In this document: one piece after another, positions 35,327 through 46,246 of the stretch | Layout: every line of letters starts with the position of its first letter | How positions within the stretch are numbered: the first letter of the stretch is position 1 | Assembly: GCA_019426215.1 (NCBI GenBank) | Contig: CM033393.1 | Span: 51,958,645-52,022,644, forward strand | DNA from: Buddleja alternifolia | Taxonomy: Eukaryota; Streptophyta; Magnoliopsida; Lamiales; Scrophulariaceae | Length of the DNA: 64,000 bases | Direction of reading: 5' to 3' | The notes under the pieces: generated by a model | Seen by the model: only the letters and a program-made list of their open reading frames with translations | Told to the model about the DNA's origin: nothing | The model's database searches: none | Position numbers and translations under genes: made by a program

Positions 35327-37474
35327 GTTTCTAATATGTGATAATAGGTGACTTTCGGGAGTGGACTCGCGGGTGATATACACCATTCGTGTGGATATAC
35401 ACATGAGTGCTACATGTGAATATACACATGGGAATCACCTGGGAGCTCAACTCTCGGAAGTCACCAAGTACCATCCGTTTCTAATGGTATTTTGGTTGAT
35501 TTATAATCTATACTTCACAGCTCATTCTAAAATCGATGAATCTCATTAAAGTCTTGAAGTAGTTAAACACCACGGTGTTTTCTTGAAATTTTTACTTTCA
35601 AGGTTCAATTTATTACTTGTCTTGATAGTAAGTTATTTTTATTTTTACTTGAAGATGAAGGAATAGAAGATTTCACATTCAAGTTCTTTCCCATAATATT
35701 TTAAGATTTAAAAGCAAAAAGGATTCAAAATTTATATGATTAAATAACTGTTGTTGTAAAGTGGTTCACAAAGGATAATACACCCAAAGACCAAAGTCAC
35801 TTTTGTGTTTTCTAGTGTTAAATTGCTCAAATCAGTCCCAGAAAGGAAGATCTGGCCTTTCTTTCTTCTTTCTAACCATAATAAAGAGAAGTGCACGACA
35901 AAAGTATTGAAAAACACTAAGCAAAAGTTTATTATTACATTGATTAGACATACAAAGACAACAACAGAACCACAGTGAAAACTTCCATACATCAACTTTC
36001 AGCGGAAGCATATACGTTCAACAAACATACATATATATACCTAAGCATAGATATGTATATTAAGAACAACGAGAAACAGAACAAGAAGCAAACCATAAAT
36101 TACAGCGTGTAACACCATAGATGGTATACTTGTCTTGAAGTTAAGAAAATCGACAGGCCTATGCTTTCCAGGAAGTTGGAACACTAATCCAGGGCACAAG
36201 AATGCAAATAGCGCTGTGGCTATCATCAAACCAGCATAATCATTCATTCTTTTACTTAATTTTTTAAACTCTCCTTTTTTTTTTTGGATAAGTTTTTTTA
36301 CTCTCTTTCGAAGTGTTCAATGAAGAAGGAAGAATATAAAAAGGGAGCTTGGCGTGGCACAGTGCAATTTCACTTCTAACTACTCTCTTTTTTATCATCA
36401 ACTTGAAACTAGAGGGAAATTGTGAGAATCCCATAAAGTCAGAGGAATATTGGGAAAAAACAATTTCTACTTTAACTTTCTAGTCTTTTTTTAAGTAAAG
36501 TTTTGTGTTTGTTAAGTATTTGATTTGTTTGGTAGCACACAACGCAAACCATTTTTTAGTTTTTGGACGACAATCAACAAAAGCACCAACGGCGGTCGTG
36601 ATGAATATTCAAATTCATTCATAATAGAAGCTTAGCAAGTGTTCAAGAATCAACCAAGGACAAGATTATTGATGGAGCAAGTTGAATGGAGTGTCCCACC
36701 TAACACCATTAATTAAAAAAAGAAAAGGATAATTACGGAAATAATTCTTTTTATAATAATGTGTAACTACCAAAAATTTTATTAAAACTTTTTTGAAATT
36801 ACCAACACCGTCCTAGGGCCCAATTATAAGGTTTCTCATGGTGCAATTGTATAAATTTTCAAAAATAGTGGATAATTGTAAGAGTGTCTTATATGAGGGG
36901 ATCTTTATGTAATTCTAATAAAATTAGATAGTTATTGGGTGACTATGCACAATATACGTACGGAGGTTTGCGTAATTTTTTGATAAGAACAAGTAGGCAA
37001 ATTCGATTGACCCGAAAGTCACACAATTGTTGAAAATTTTGTATGGGTAATTATATTGGGGACTCAAACATGTTCTAGTTGTCATTCATCCTTAAATTAC
37101 AAGTTAAAACTCCTCTCCTTTTGTGTCTCTTTTTCTCTAGAACTCTCTTTTTATGTCATTCTCAAAACACTTCCGATAAGGTTTTCCATTGTGCTTAATT
37201 GAAAGGTCGAGAGGGCATCTTCCATGGAAAGCGAATAAGAATAGTATTGTAATTATAGAAAGAAAAAAATAAAAAGAATAGTGTTGACTATTGAGTATTG
37301 ACTTAGTACTATAATGCCACCCCTGGATCACATCACACTAGTCGTTTCAGGAAGTTAAAATAATACGAACTTAAAATAAATGGAGGCAATACAGCATGGC
37401 CTGATGGGCCTTTGGCATATGCACGCCATGGCCCATAATTTCTACTTCTTTCCTTAGCCCACTATTTACCAATA
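35327..37474. repeat. Duplicated block A' (second copy)
   Basis: Direct copy of 27749-29816, containing DUF3339 copy 4 and the foldback at 35347-35465. The segment from about 35680 to 36247 is nearly identical to the first copy (one substitution seen), whereas both flanks are clearly diverged. Confidence 0.92.
36041..36247 (-). CDS. DUF3339 small membrane protein, copy 4
   Basis: Single exon, 68 aa. Same as copy 2 except Val for Leu in PGLVFQLPG. Begins MNDYAGLMIATALFAFLCPG and ends NIHIYA without the terminal Gly of the other subgroup. The 3' UTR is identical to that of copy 2 over more than 400 bp, while the promoter contains an extra T-rich insertion near 36268-36300. Two predicted membrane helices; function unknown. 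Confidence 0.93.
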   Translation of the reverse strand: MNDYAGLMIATALFAFLCPGLVFQLPGKHRPVDFLNFKTSIPSMVLHAVIYGLLLVLFLVVLNIHIYA

Positions 37475-37722
37475 AAATATTTTTTGCCTCTATTTTTCTC
37501 ATGTTTTACACTTTGCACTCATGTGATAATCCTTTTAAGTTTTAACAATTTGATATTAAATTAACCATATCTGATGTCAAAATTATCATTATGCACATAA
37601 ATTTACAAAATTTTAAATTAGAATTTCTGGCAGGCAAAATGGGGTTACCCACGTCTACATAGTGGCACCGACACAGAAGTTCATCAATTGTAATTAAACT
37701 GAACCAATAAAAATCACTTATA

Positions 37723-37842
37723 ACCAACAAAGTCCAGCGTAATTGGTAAATAGTTGACTTCTTTAAGCATGCTGTTCAGATTTCGATCTCATAATTGATG
37801 GATAGTCTCCGCCATCCGGCGGGTGGATACCATTAGTTATAA
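37723..37842 (+). mobile_element. Short tRNA-derived SINE, 120 bp
   Basis: Head resembles tRNA with box A (AGCGTAATTGGTAAA) and box B (GTTCAGATTTCGATCTC). It is flanked by a 20-bp direct repeat starting ACCAATAA and ending ATCACTTATA (37703-37722 and 37843-37862, one mismatch). The unoccupied version is recognisable in block B around 33030-33045. Confidence 0.85.
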
Positions 37843-38166
37843 ACCAATAAGAATCACTTATAGCAAATTGATTTATTAATTCAAGTCAGATTTAAGTCAC
37901 GGACGACGTTAATTAATTTTATCGTAGGGCGTAAAAAATGCACCTAGTGCTCGGAAATGAAATGATTCCAGAATCCCAAGCGTCTTTGTCTACAACCATT
38001 TTAAACTTTAAAGTTTAATAAAGCTTTCCTCTCTTCTCTTCCCTTCACCTTTTTATTCTCTTTTCCTCTTCAAATCTCTCTCTCTCTCTCAACCCATTTC
38101 TTTCTCTCTAGCGTCGTCTAAGGCAGGCAACTAATACCTATTTCCTCATTTCTCTCTACTACACTA

Positions 38167-38376
38167 ATGGCGGACTGGGGCCCAGTGCTTATCGGAGTTG
38201 TACTCTTCATACTCTTGCAACCGGGTTTGCTCTTTCAGCTACCGGGAAACAACAAGCAGCTCGAGTTTGGCAGCATGAAAACCAACGGAAAAGCAATCGC
38301 CGTTCACACGCTTATCTTCTTTATTTTGTACGCTATTCTAATCCTGGCTGTTCATGTTCACATCTATACCGGCTGA
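38167..38376 (+). CDS. DUF3339 small membrane protein, copy 5
   Basis: Single exon, 69 aa, TGA stop. MADWGPVLIGVVLFILLQPG then LLFQLPGNNKQLEFGSMKTN, ending AVHVHIYTG. Paralogue of copy 3 from the block duplication. The coding region is better conserved than the leader, which carries an extra stretch before the ATG. Two membrane helices; function unknown. Confidence 0.93.
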   Translation: MADWGPVLIGVVLFILLQPGLLFQLPGNNKQLEFGSMKTNGKAIAVHTLIFFILYAILILAVHVHIYTG

Positions 38377-39067
38377 TCCGGTCACCTTTTCATCGGAGCA
38401 AGATCCATGTTATTATGTTGTATAACATTCCTGTTTTTCTTTTTTTCCTCCTTGTTTAGGGTTCAATTTTGTTGTTAAATGGGAAGTGCTTAACTGTGGG
38501 TTTTTATCAGATGTGTTAATTGAAATTGTGACCCTTTCCCCTGTTCTATTCTACCCTTGATTTACTCAACTTCTAGTTGTAACCTGTATTTACTAAGTAT
38601 TATTTTGAGCAGCTTAGCATTAATTTGGTGCTGCTAAATCAATAAGCTAGAGACAGTTTTTGTCAAGATCCTTTTTTTTTATGTTGAAAGGAAGATTATG
38701 CATTTGGATCACATATGTGAAATCCCATTTAATCAAAACCAACAGCATCAAAACATACAGAGAGATTTGTTCTTGATCTTAATTTTGAAGGCAAATTTCC
38801 ATGTTAGACCTGATAAGCATTGATTAGTAGACCAAAGAATCGATTGAATGTAGTCATCTAATACATTGTTAAGGCGTAATCCATTCACGGAATGACGGAA
38901 ACTCCTTTATTGCTCTTTTCATCCTATGATTAAGAAAATCAAGAAATTTTATGACATCCCAAATGAACAACTAGAAACAATTTGATAAGAAGCACATACA
39001 AAAACATGTGTGAGAAGAGAAAACTTTAGAAAAACTTGTATTGTTGAGGATGGTTGTACATGAAAAC
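38377..39067. other. Convergent spacer between DUF3339 copies 5 and 6
   Basis: Carries the 3' UTRs of the two genes. No further feature seen. Confidence 0.6.
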
Positions 39068-39280
39068 TCAGCCAGCATGTATGTGAACTCCAATGGCAAC
39101 AATCAAGATGGTGTAGATACAAAAGTACAAAATCGCATGAACCAAGATGGAGATGCCACTAGTGTACATGTTTCCAAACTCAATCACCTTCGCCCTAGCC
39201 GGTAATTGAAATAGCAAGCCCGGAGAGAGGAGGATGAACATCACCACCGCCACCACAACCGGTCCCCAATCAGCACTCAT
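39068..39280 (-). CDS. DUF3339 small membrane protein, copy 6
   Basis: Single exon, 70 aa. MSADWGPVVVAVVMFILLSP then GLLFQLPARAKVIEFGNMYT, ending VAIGVHIHAG. One residue longer at the N-terminus than the MADWGP copies. The loop has LPARAKV where others have LPGKxK/R, and the C-terminus is HIHAG rather than HIYxG. Two membrane helices predicted. Divergently transcribed from copy 7 across a 1.08 kb shared upstream region. Function unknown. Confidence 0.93.
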   Translation of the reverse strand: MSADWGPVVVAVVMFILLSPGLLFQLPARAKVIEFGNMYTSGISILVHAILYFCIYTILIVAIGVHIHAG

Positions 39281-40363
39281 TCTTCAGCTTGATACTCTCT
39301 GTATGTGTTTGTTAATCTTTGGAAATATATTTTATAAAAGCAAGGGAAAATGGCTTATTCTACTCTGTTTTTGTGTGTGGTATGATCTTTGATAATGGTG
39401 TTGCAAATTATGAAGGGAAATGGAGTGGTATTATACAGATTGATCTTTCTTAATGAAGAAGGTGTAAGGGATGCTAAACTTGAGGGGGAAAAGGAGGACG
39501 GTGAGATTTAAAGGGGGGCAAAGTATATTGTAAGATGGTATTGGGATTGCTTTTTGGGAGGTGGACATAAACAACATTTGGTGAATAAGCTTCCAATTAT
39601 AGAGCACTTGAATGGCCCTTTTTCGAATTGCTTTTCTTGAGATTTATCAAGGTGGAAAGCTTATGAAGGTTGTATTGGTATTAAAGGAGGGTTTAAAAAA
39701 AAAGCATGTGGAGCCTTTGAAAAGTTGGAGACGTTTGAAGCCTGAAGGTTTGAGAATATGGTTACTTGTTCGGTTTTTGATGTAGCACGTGACATGCATA
39801 TGTAAAACCGTGTGTCTTGATTTATTATTATTATATGTCACATGATTAGTGTTACTTTATGCATAATGCACTGGTGTGTATGTTCTGGGTACTTAATTGA
39901 CGAAGCAGCAATTGTGTCACATCAATGAGATTGACAATTGTTTATTTTACCCCCAAAAAAAAAAATCTAATGTTTAATTCAATAAAATACACTTGTTAAG
40001 TGAAATTATTTTATTACACCATTGTGAGATTGAAGATTCGTTTCGATTAATTGATAGTAACACGATTCTCTATGTAATAAACCTTAAAAGATGGAAGACT
40101 TTTGGGCCACACTGAAAAATATCGGCCCAAGACTCTTAGAGCCAGCGAATACGGCCCAATTAGAAAAATTAGCCGGCCAAGGATCCAAAACCAAACGGCT
40201 GCCGACTCCCCCGGTTTGACAATACTCACAAACAGAGGTGAGAAATCCAATGTAATATAACTAGGATACAATACTAAAGATGAGATGTTGAACCCTTTGG
40301 TATATTTATCTAAGGGAAAACTTTAGATACAGTGCAGTTTTTGTAGTGCTTCAAAGTTCAAAG
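39281..40363. promoter_or_regulatory. Bidirectional upstream region of DUF3339 copies 6 and 7
   Basis: Head-to-head spacer of 1.08 kb. On the copy 7 side, three TGGGCC/GGCCCA motifs (near 40103, 40124 and 40153) resemble plant site II elements bound by TCP factors. A TATATTTA box lies near 40302. Regulation is inferred from motifs only. Confidence 0.45.
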
Positions 40364-40573
40364 ATGGCAGATTTGGCACCAGTTCTTATAGCAGTAATAT
40401 TGTTTGTGTTGTTGTCTCCAGGACTACTATTCCAGCTCCCAGGGAAGAGTAGGGCTATAGAGTTCACGAACATGCGGACGAGCGGCTTATCCATATTCGT
40501 ACACACTATCATCTTCACTGCTATCATCACCATCCTACTTATTGCCATTGGGGTTCATATTTATGTTGGATAG
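40364..40573 (+). CDS. DUF3339 small membrane protein, copy 7
   Basis: Single exon, 69 aa, TAG stop. MADLAPVLIAVILFVLLSPG then LLFQLPGKSRAIEFTNMRTS, ending IAIGVHIYVG. The usual MADWGP start is MADLAP here. Two predicted membrane helices with a short polar loop. The start at 40364 follows AAAG and matches the family length; the frame is open upstream without an ATG. Last of the alternating series. Function unknown. Confidence 0.93.
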   Translation: MADLAPVLIAVILFVLLSPGLLFQLPGKSRAIEFTNMRTSGLSIFVHTIIFTAIITILLIAIGVHIYVG

Positions 40574-40819
40574 ATGATACATATTTCGAAATTGATTTCA
40601 CCTATTCATGTGGACTTCATGTTCCTGATTCTTAGTGTTCTTTTTTTCCTCGTTTTGTTTCAAAGAGATTCTGGTTCATTTCATGATATCTTATGCGTTA
40701 TGCTAAGAAGGTCCGCCCTTGCATCTGAGATTTCTTGCGCAGTTGTTTGTAAAACTTATTTCCTTCATTCTGAAAATTTATACTAGTAGCTATGGGCCTC
40801 CAAATACTGGCTAAATTAC

Positions 40820-41325
40820 TGATCTAGGTCGATTTTACGGGTCGAGCTAACTCAGTCCAAGTGACTTAGTTTACGAACCAAAGGTGTGCCATTTCACAAT
40901 ATCGACCGCACTCGGGGGTTACCGAGCTGTTTACATACCACTAATGGGATCAAGTCTAAACGTAGTTCCAAGTATATATATGCTTCCAATGCTACGGTAA
41001 ATGTTCGTATATGAATTTACTCAAATTTATATGTTAGGATCATACTTTGAAGTCTTTAGACCTAATACTGTTGATATGATGCAAGCTTCGTAATCTATTA
41101 ATTGCTCAGATTCTAGCTTGTGCTCTCCATAAATGATTGTATTTGTTGATTTTTCATGCTGTACAGATGAGAGTCTGACAAATGGGACGTTACCAGTAGA
41201 TGAGCGACACGTGTAGCTTACAGGCGGCTTAGATGATGCCTCGTAGGACCCATATTAACAAAAACACATGTGGTTCTTGTAATATTTCGCAAATATTAAC
41301 CCCATTGGGCCTTGTATTATCTGTA
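40820..41325 (-). repeat. Diverged gypsy LTR relic (solo or truncated)
   Basis: Collinear, patchy similarity to the LTR at 13145-13651: TGATCTAG at the start, GATCAAGTCTAAACGTAGTTC at 40948, then TAGGATCATACT, CTTCGTAATCTATTAATTGCTC, CCATAAATGAT and ACACATGTGGTTCTTG, in the same order. No primer site or gag adjoins it, so it is a solo LTR or a fragment. Confidence 0.75.
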
Positions 41326-41679
41326 TCTACGAGGGATCGAGCCACGTTGGTCTGAAGATACATATTTTGCTATATTAATTACAAAGTGGTGAGACTCATA
41401 TAAATCAAGCAATACATGGAGGAAAGTATAGAGGAGAAATGGAATAACAGAAAAAACATGGTTCAAGCATTAAAAGTTATTTCCAAATACTCTATGATAC
41501 GAATATCAGCAACCATACAAGGAAGTAGCTAACATATATAAAATATATCATCAATCCACCATTCTACACTATATCGATATCGATCTAGATCGTGATTACT
41601 TGCAAAAAGTTCTAATCTTTTTCCTACTCTGGCTACTGTCAAAAAATGATATCTGCCCTTTGATCTTCGAATTGACTCC
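41326..41679. other. Spacer, no gene seen
   Basis: AT-rich sequence between the LTR relic and the 3' end of the small membrane protein gene; part is likely its 3' UTR. Confidence 0.5.
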
Positions 41680-42277
41680 TCAGCTTGAATAGCCCCACAC
41701 TGCAATACACCAAATCAAATAAAATATTCTTGAAGACAAATAGATATTCCTATGATAGAATAAATTGGCAATCCAATTACATATGGATATCAAAAAGTAG
41801 CTAGTCATAAAATCACAAACATTTTCAACCCAATAAAGGCAAATCTACTACATTCTACATCAAATCAAGAATTTTCCACCAGGAAAAGTAGAAACTAAGA
41901 AAAATACTATACTTTTTATTATTACCTGGGGCAACTTTATAGGAATCATAGCCAGGCCAGAGAATGGAGCGACCAATTTCCGACAAATTGGAAACAATTC
42001 CAACAAAATAAAAGAGCATGACCAGCATAATCACCAGCGGCATCAGAATAAATCCGATCAAAAAAGTAACTGATCCGAAGAGCATCAAGGCGACGGAAAT
42101 CCCGATAAATAGCGATCCAAAAGCCGCCGGAGAAATCTGCGACGGCGGAGACGAGGAAGAAGACGGCTGAGACGAGAGGGTGGGAAAGGAAATGGGAAGC
42201 GGAGGTGAACGGAAGATGTGAATAATCATTGAGCAGAGCTCGTACAGTACTCTTGTCTGCTCATCCTCTTCTCTCAT
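41680..42277 (-). CDS. Small transmembrane protein of unknown function, 123 aa
   Basis: Two exons, 42277-41926 and 41699-41680 (372 nt, TGA stop). The short terminal exon adds VWGYSS after SYKVAP and is supported by a GT donor and a TTGCAG acceptor. The N-terminus has a Ser/Pro-rich stretch (PPLPISFPTLSSQPSSSSSP). Two hydrophobic helices follow (SLFIGISVALMLFGSVTFLI and FILMPLVIMLVMLFYFVGIV), then SNLSEIGRSILWPGYDSYKV. No known domain recognised; likely a double-pass membrane protein. An alternative internal start at MIIHIFRS is possible. The T-rich leader precedes the chosen ATG. Confidence 0.75.
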
Positions 42278-43438
42278 TCTTTTTTTTTTTTTCCTAATTC
42301 GGATAATGAATATTTTTCCTTACTTTTTGATCTCCTTTTTGTTGGATTATTATTATTGGGAGAGGAATACTGACATGGGATATTGGTAAATGGGATAAAG
42401 AAAGTGAGTAAAGAGATTCTGGATTGGGAAGATGAGTGCGACGTTCGAGGTAGGATTGATTGTTGACTGAGTTTCAAGAAACGAGATTGAGATAAGATCA
42501 AACAAGAATCGGTGGCATCACGCATGCTGCACACCCATTCCCCTGCTTACTATTATTAGCTTTATTATTTAAATAAAATAAATAAGTTAAACCAAACACA
42601 TATATATACACATATCGCTCTGTATTATTTGATATGCCAATAAATGTTGTAGTCAGTTTTTAACTAGCTAGTCAATTTACCCCCTAAAATACTGCACTGT
42701 AGATTGGTTGAGAGAAGCAAAAGGATGTTAATTAAAATATACGGTAAAACATGAAGTTTCAGCTAAAGATGAAATTTTTAATCTTAATGTGGCCAGGATG
42801 AAAACAAATAATCAGATCAACTAAAGGGCAGTAGAATAAATAAATTAAACCAGTAAATCATGATCGGGAAGCTATACTGCGAGTGCCAATACTACCTCTT
42901 TGAAAGATAAGACGAATATATTGAAGGCCAATACATACATTAACTAACCATTCTTTTCACCTAGGAAATATGAAATGCATGTACCCATCAATAACATGTA
43001 TATTTAATAATACACGTTTTAATTATATTGCTGATTAATTAAGTAGATTTGTAAGTCTTGGATGTACGTACATGCCTCAAGAGTGAAGTACTAATGTTAC
43101 GTGATAATGTCATTAGTTACTTCGGATGCAATAACTTCTTATATATTAGAAATGGGAAATTCTAGTAATTAGTCCACTCTCCATTATCATCTGATTGTGC
43201 ACTCAATTCATGAATTAAAATCAACTAAAATCAACTAAATTGCATTAATTATTTGCTCAAAGAAGACGAGAAACGTGGCATGTTACTATCTTCTAACTGC
43301 AATAGTAATTTAGTATTTTTATTACCGCGGATGATGAAAAGAAAAGAAGATGAAAATTAGAGGAACGTGACATATATATCATATATGGCATAGCCAAAAA
43401 TATTTAACCTAGCTAGCTAGCGATGCATGTCTCCGTAA
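42278..43438. other. Intergenic, no gene seen
   Basis: Leader of the 123-residue gene on the left and 3' flank of the next minus-strand gene on the right. AT-rich, no repeat of note. Confidence 0.55.
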
Positions 43439-43846
43439 TTACTGCATTCCCAAATCCCAATTGCCATATTGTTCAAGCCGAAACCTCTCTTGAACCCTTG
43501 AAATGTATTTAGCAGCCTCGACGTCCACGGCTTCATCCCCGGCGTAGAAATTCTCCAGTTTGGCGCCGTAATAATAATCCCTATTCCTGTCAGTAGCTGG
43601 GACGACAAACGCGAGCTTCGGCTTGTTCGGCTGTGGAAAAACTTGATCCTGGTTCACAATAATATAGCCAGCTGTGGTTGAACTAGGGGGGGTCATCCTC
43701 TGCTGATGATTGAAGGGGATCGGCTTCGTCGGCTTGCTGCTCAACGGCTGCATGGCGGTGGCGATGGAAGGTTTCGTCTCCCGATTAAAAGACTTTGCAA
43801 GCTTTGATTTGATGAAACCTCTGCACTTGCTGCGTTTTGATTCCAT
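43439..43846 (-). CDS. Hypothetical plant protein, 135 aa
   Basis: Single-exon frame, 135 residues, stop at 43439. The basic start is MESKRSKCRGFIKSKLAKSF; the middle is low-complexity Pro/Thr/Ser; the C-terminal third has YYYGAKLENFYAGDEAVDVE then AAKYISRVQERFRLEQYGNW. There is no membrane segment. The conserved-looking amphipathic end (VEAAKYISRVQERF) resembles short uncharacterised plant proteins, and I do not know a function. TATATATA sits about 70 bp upstream of the start on the minus strand. Length and low stop density support a real gene; no homologue was checked. Confidence 0.7.
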   Translation of the reverse strand: MESKRSKCRGFIKSKLAKSFNRETKPSIATAMQPLSSKPTKPIPFNHQQRMTPPSSTTAGYIIVNQDQVFPQPNKPKLAFVVPATDRNRDYYYGAKLENFYAGDEAVDVEAAKYISRVQERFRLEQYGNWDLGMQ

Positions 43847-45456
43847 TTATGTTATGTTATAAGTAAACTAATCGTGTTTTGGTGTTGGTTGATGTAATGA
43901 TATGTTAAGAGTTATATATATATATATGCATGAGCAAGTTGTAGTTCGTATATATAGTAGTGAAAAAGTGGGAGAATTTCAGGTAAGTTTAAAAGGCAAC
44001 GCATCGTGGAAATATTTGTGGAAAGTATAAAATATCTTAGATCGTATCGTAGAAGAGTGTTGGTAATTGGATTTGAATAAAATTCCACCTCGAAAAGATT
44101 ATTAGATTACTAGTTTAGTTTGGCCAGAAGAATTTGGATTCCAGGTGAATTTGAAGATAGAATTTCAGATAACCCAAAATTAGATTTATATGAAATCTAT
44201 TCTAAGGTGATTGAAAAAATTATTCAATTTTTTAAAATTGTTATAAATTGAAATCATCCAAACAAGTTTAATAGATTTATTGATGAATTTGAAAGTCATA
44301 TTTTAAAAATCTTTCAAACCAAGTATAACCTTTAAGTTATGTTTTTTATTTATTATTTTACTATCATATAGTTAAGTAATTAAGTATCAAACTACAAAAG
44401 ATTAATTTTGAGTTGTGTTGATTTTAAATTAGAGCATCAACTTTTTTCATTAATTATTAGCCGAGCACTTTACAACATCCTATTAGTGGTTTAAAAACCT
44501 TAACCAATAAACACCTTTCGGCTAATTCATGATCTAATTAAAAACTACAGGTGCGATACGGTCTAATTATTTATTGGAATCTTTTGAAATTATTAAAGCT
44601 TTCTAGCATATGGGAAATGAACACATTTGGTTTAGCATGAAAGTTGAAACATAAACATAGGAATAATAGTATTCTCTTAATCATGATTAATTTAAGAGAT
44701 CTATCTAACTCTCTTTAACTTGTACTTAATAAATCAACACGTTTCTCGAAGGCACAACAATAGAAGATTCCAAGTTTCAGGTCTAATAAATTTTATAAGT
44801 TAATATAATAAGTGAGTTAGGATTGCATACGGAGTGTATTAAACATTTTCAAAATATTTAAATTAATGTGTATATATTGTACAAAAATATTATAAATATC
44901 TATATATATATATATATATATTGTACAAAAGTATTATAAAATACAATATAATACACCATCTGATGTGTTTTTCAAGTGCTAGATACAATCATGCACTACT
45001 ATCTTTATATATAACTGCATCACATCACATCACATCAAATTAATACGTAAAATTAATTTATGAATCGGCACTAGCTTATGTTGGGTTCAATATTTTGAAA
45101 TTTCTTCTAATAGTATACTTACAATAACGCCAAAGGGGACTGTATTAGTAGATAACACAGAATTTAGAATAGTCCATGAGTGTTGTGTCTGATTAATGAT
45201 GCTTGATTATATCCTCATGCATCGATCAATCAACTAGTATATAGAATACACCACCACAAGGAATATATATTTGTAGCACTTTTCTTGATTTTGCCTGATA
45301 GGTCAAAGTACTAGATGTCTTCACCAAATGGAGCCATCTGTTAAACTCTCGAAATTACAGGAAAATAAAGTATTGAGATTGAAAGATAATATCAGGTGGA
45401 TGGATAAGAAACACGTCGTTCTCAATAATTTCTCTTATATCTGGGAATCGGAAATT

Positions 45457-45531
45457 GTGGATGTGATTAATTTACATCACTTATTTTTTAATTCAGAAAA
45501 GCAAAATAAGTGATAGATTAATCACATCCAC
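45457..45531. other. Strong 75-nt hairpin with about 30-bp stem
   Basis: Left arm GTGGATGTGATTAATTTACA continues with TCACTTATTTT; right arm AAAATAAGTGAT then AGATTAATCACATCCAC. The arms pair almost completely with one small asymmetric bulge and an 18-20 nt AT-rich loop. It could be a miRNA-like precursor or a tiny MITE. Confidence 0.8.
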
Positions 45532-46246
45532 GAGGTGTAAAAGTAGGGCCCAAAACCCGATATATACATGTGTTTTCTTGAATGAGAAAATGTAATATTT
45601 ACATAAAGTAAAATATTGATATCATCATGTATATTTAATGGTTAAGAATTACATATGTTTCAAGTATTACCCATTTGATTATAATAATTAACTAGTAAGA
45701 CACTTTTAGAGTCTAAGCTTTTTATTCATCTTTTTTTCCTGTTTCCGGCTCAGCTAAACTCATATGTATTTTTTAAAATAATTTACCAATTATATTGAAA
45801 GTGTAATACATTCTCCTTGTGAAATACACATGAGTGCTGTCAAATTGAGTCTGGACTAGAATTTTCCGTGAGGTTTCCTTGTTCACGTGATTTTTCGGAA
45901 AAATTCTAACTCGTTCCCAACTCGGCCACACCCAAGTGTATTAAGAAGAGTGTATTATACTTGCCCTATGACTGGTCATTTATTTTGTGAAATATAGTTG
46001 TGTGTGGCCAAATTGGGAGCCGATTAGAATTTCCCAATTTTCTGGTGATATTCCAGTCTTAAAAATGTCATTTTCTATTTTTATTTCATTCTGTTTGAAC
46101 TATTGGTGAAAGTAGTATTCTGTAAGTTTTGTTCGGCTGTTGTTGCAAGAATTATGAACAATTTGTCTTGTCTGGTCCAAATATGTGCATCTAGATTCTA
46201 GAGTGCGTTTGTAACTTGCAACCATGGGTGATCAACGAGATGAACT

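Larger units (their letters stand above)
37481..38400. repeat. Duplicated block B' (second copy)
   Basis: Matches 32812-33045 and 34760-35265. Interrupted by a 120-bp SINE (37723-37842) instead of the 1.7 kb element found in block B. Contains DUF3339 copy 5 and a CT-rich leader (38076-38090). Confidence 0.9.
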
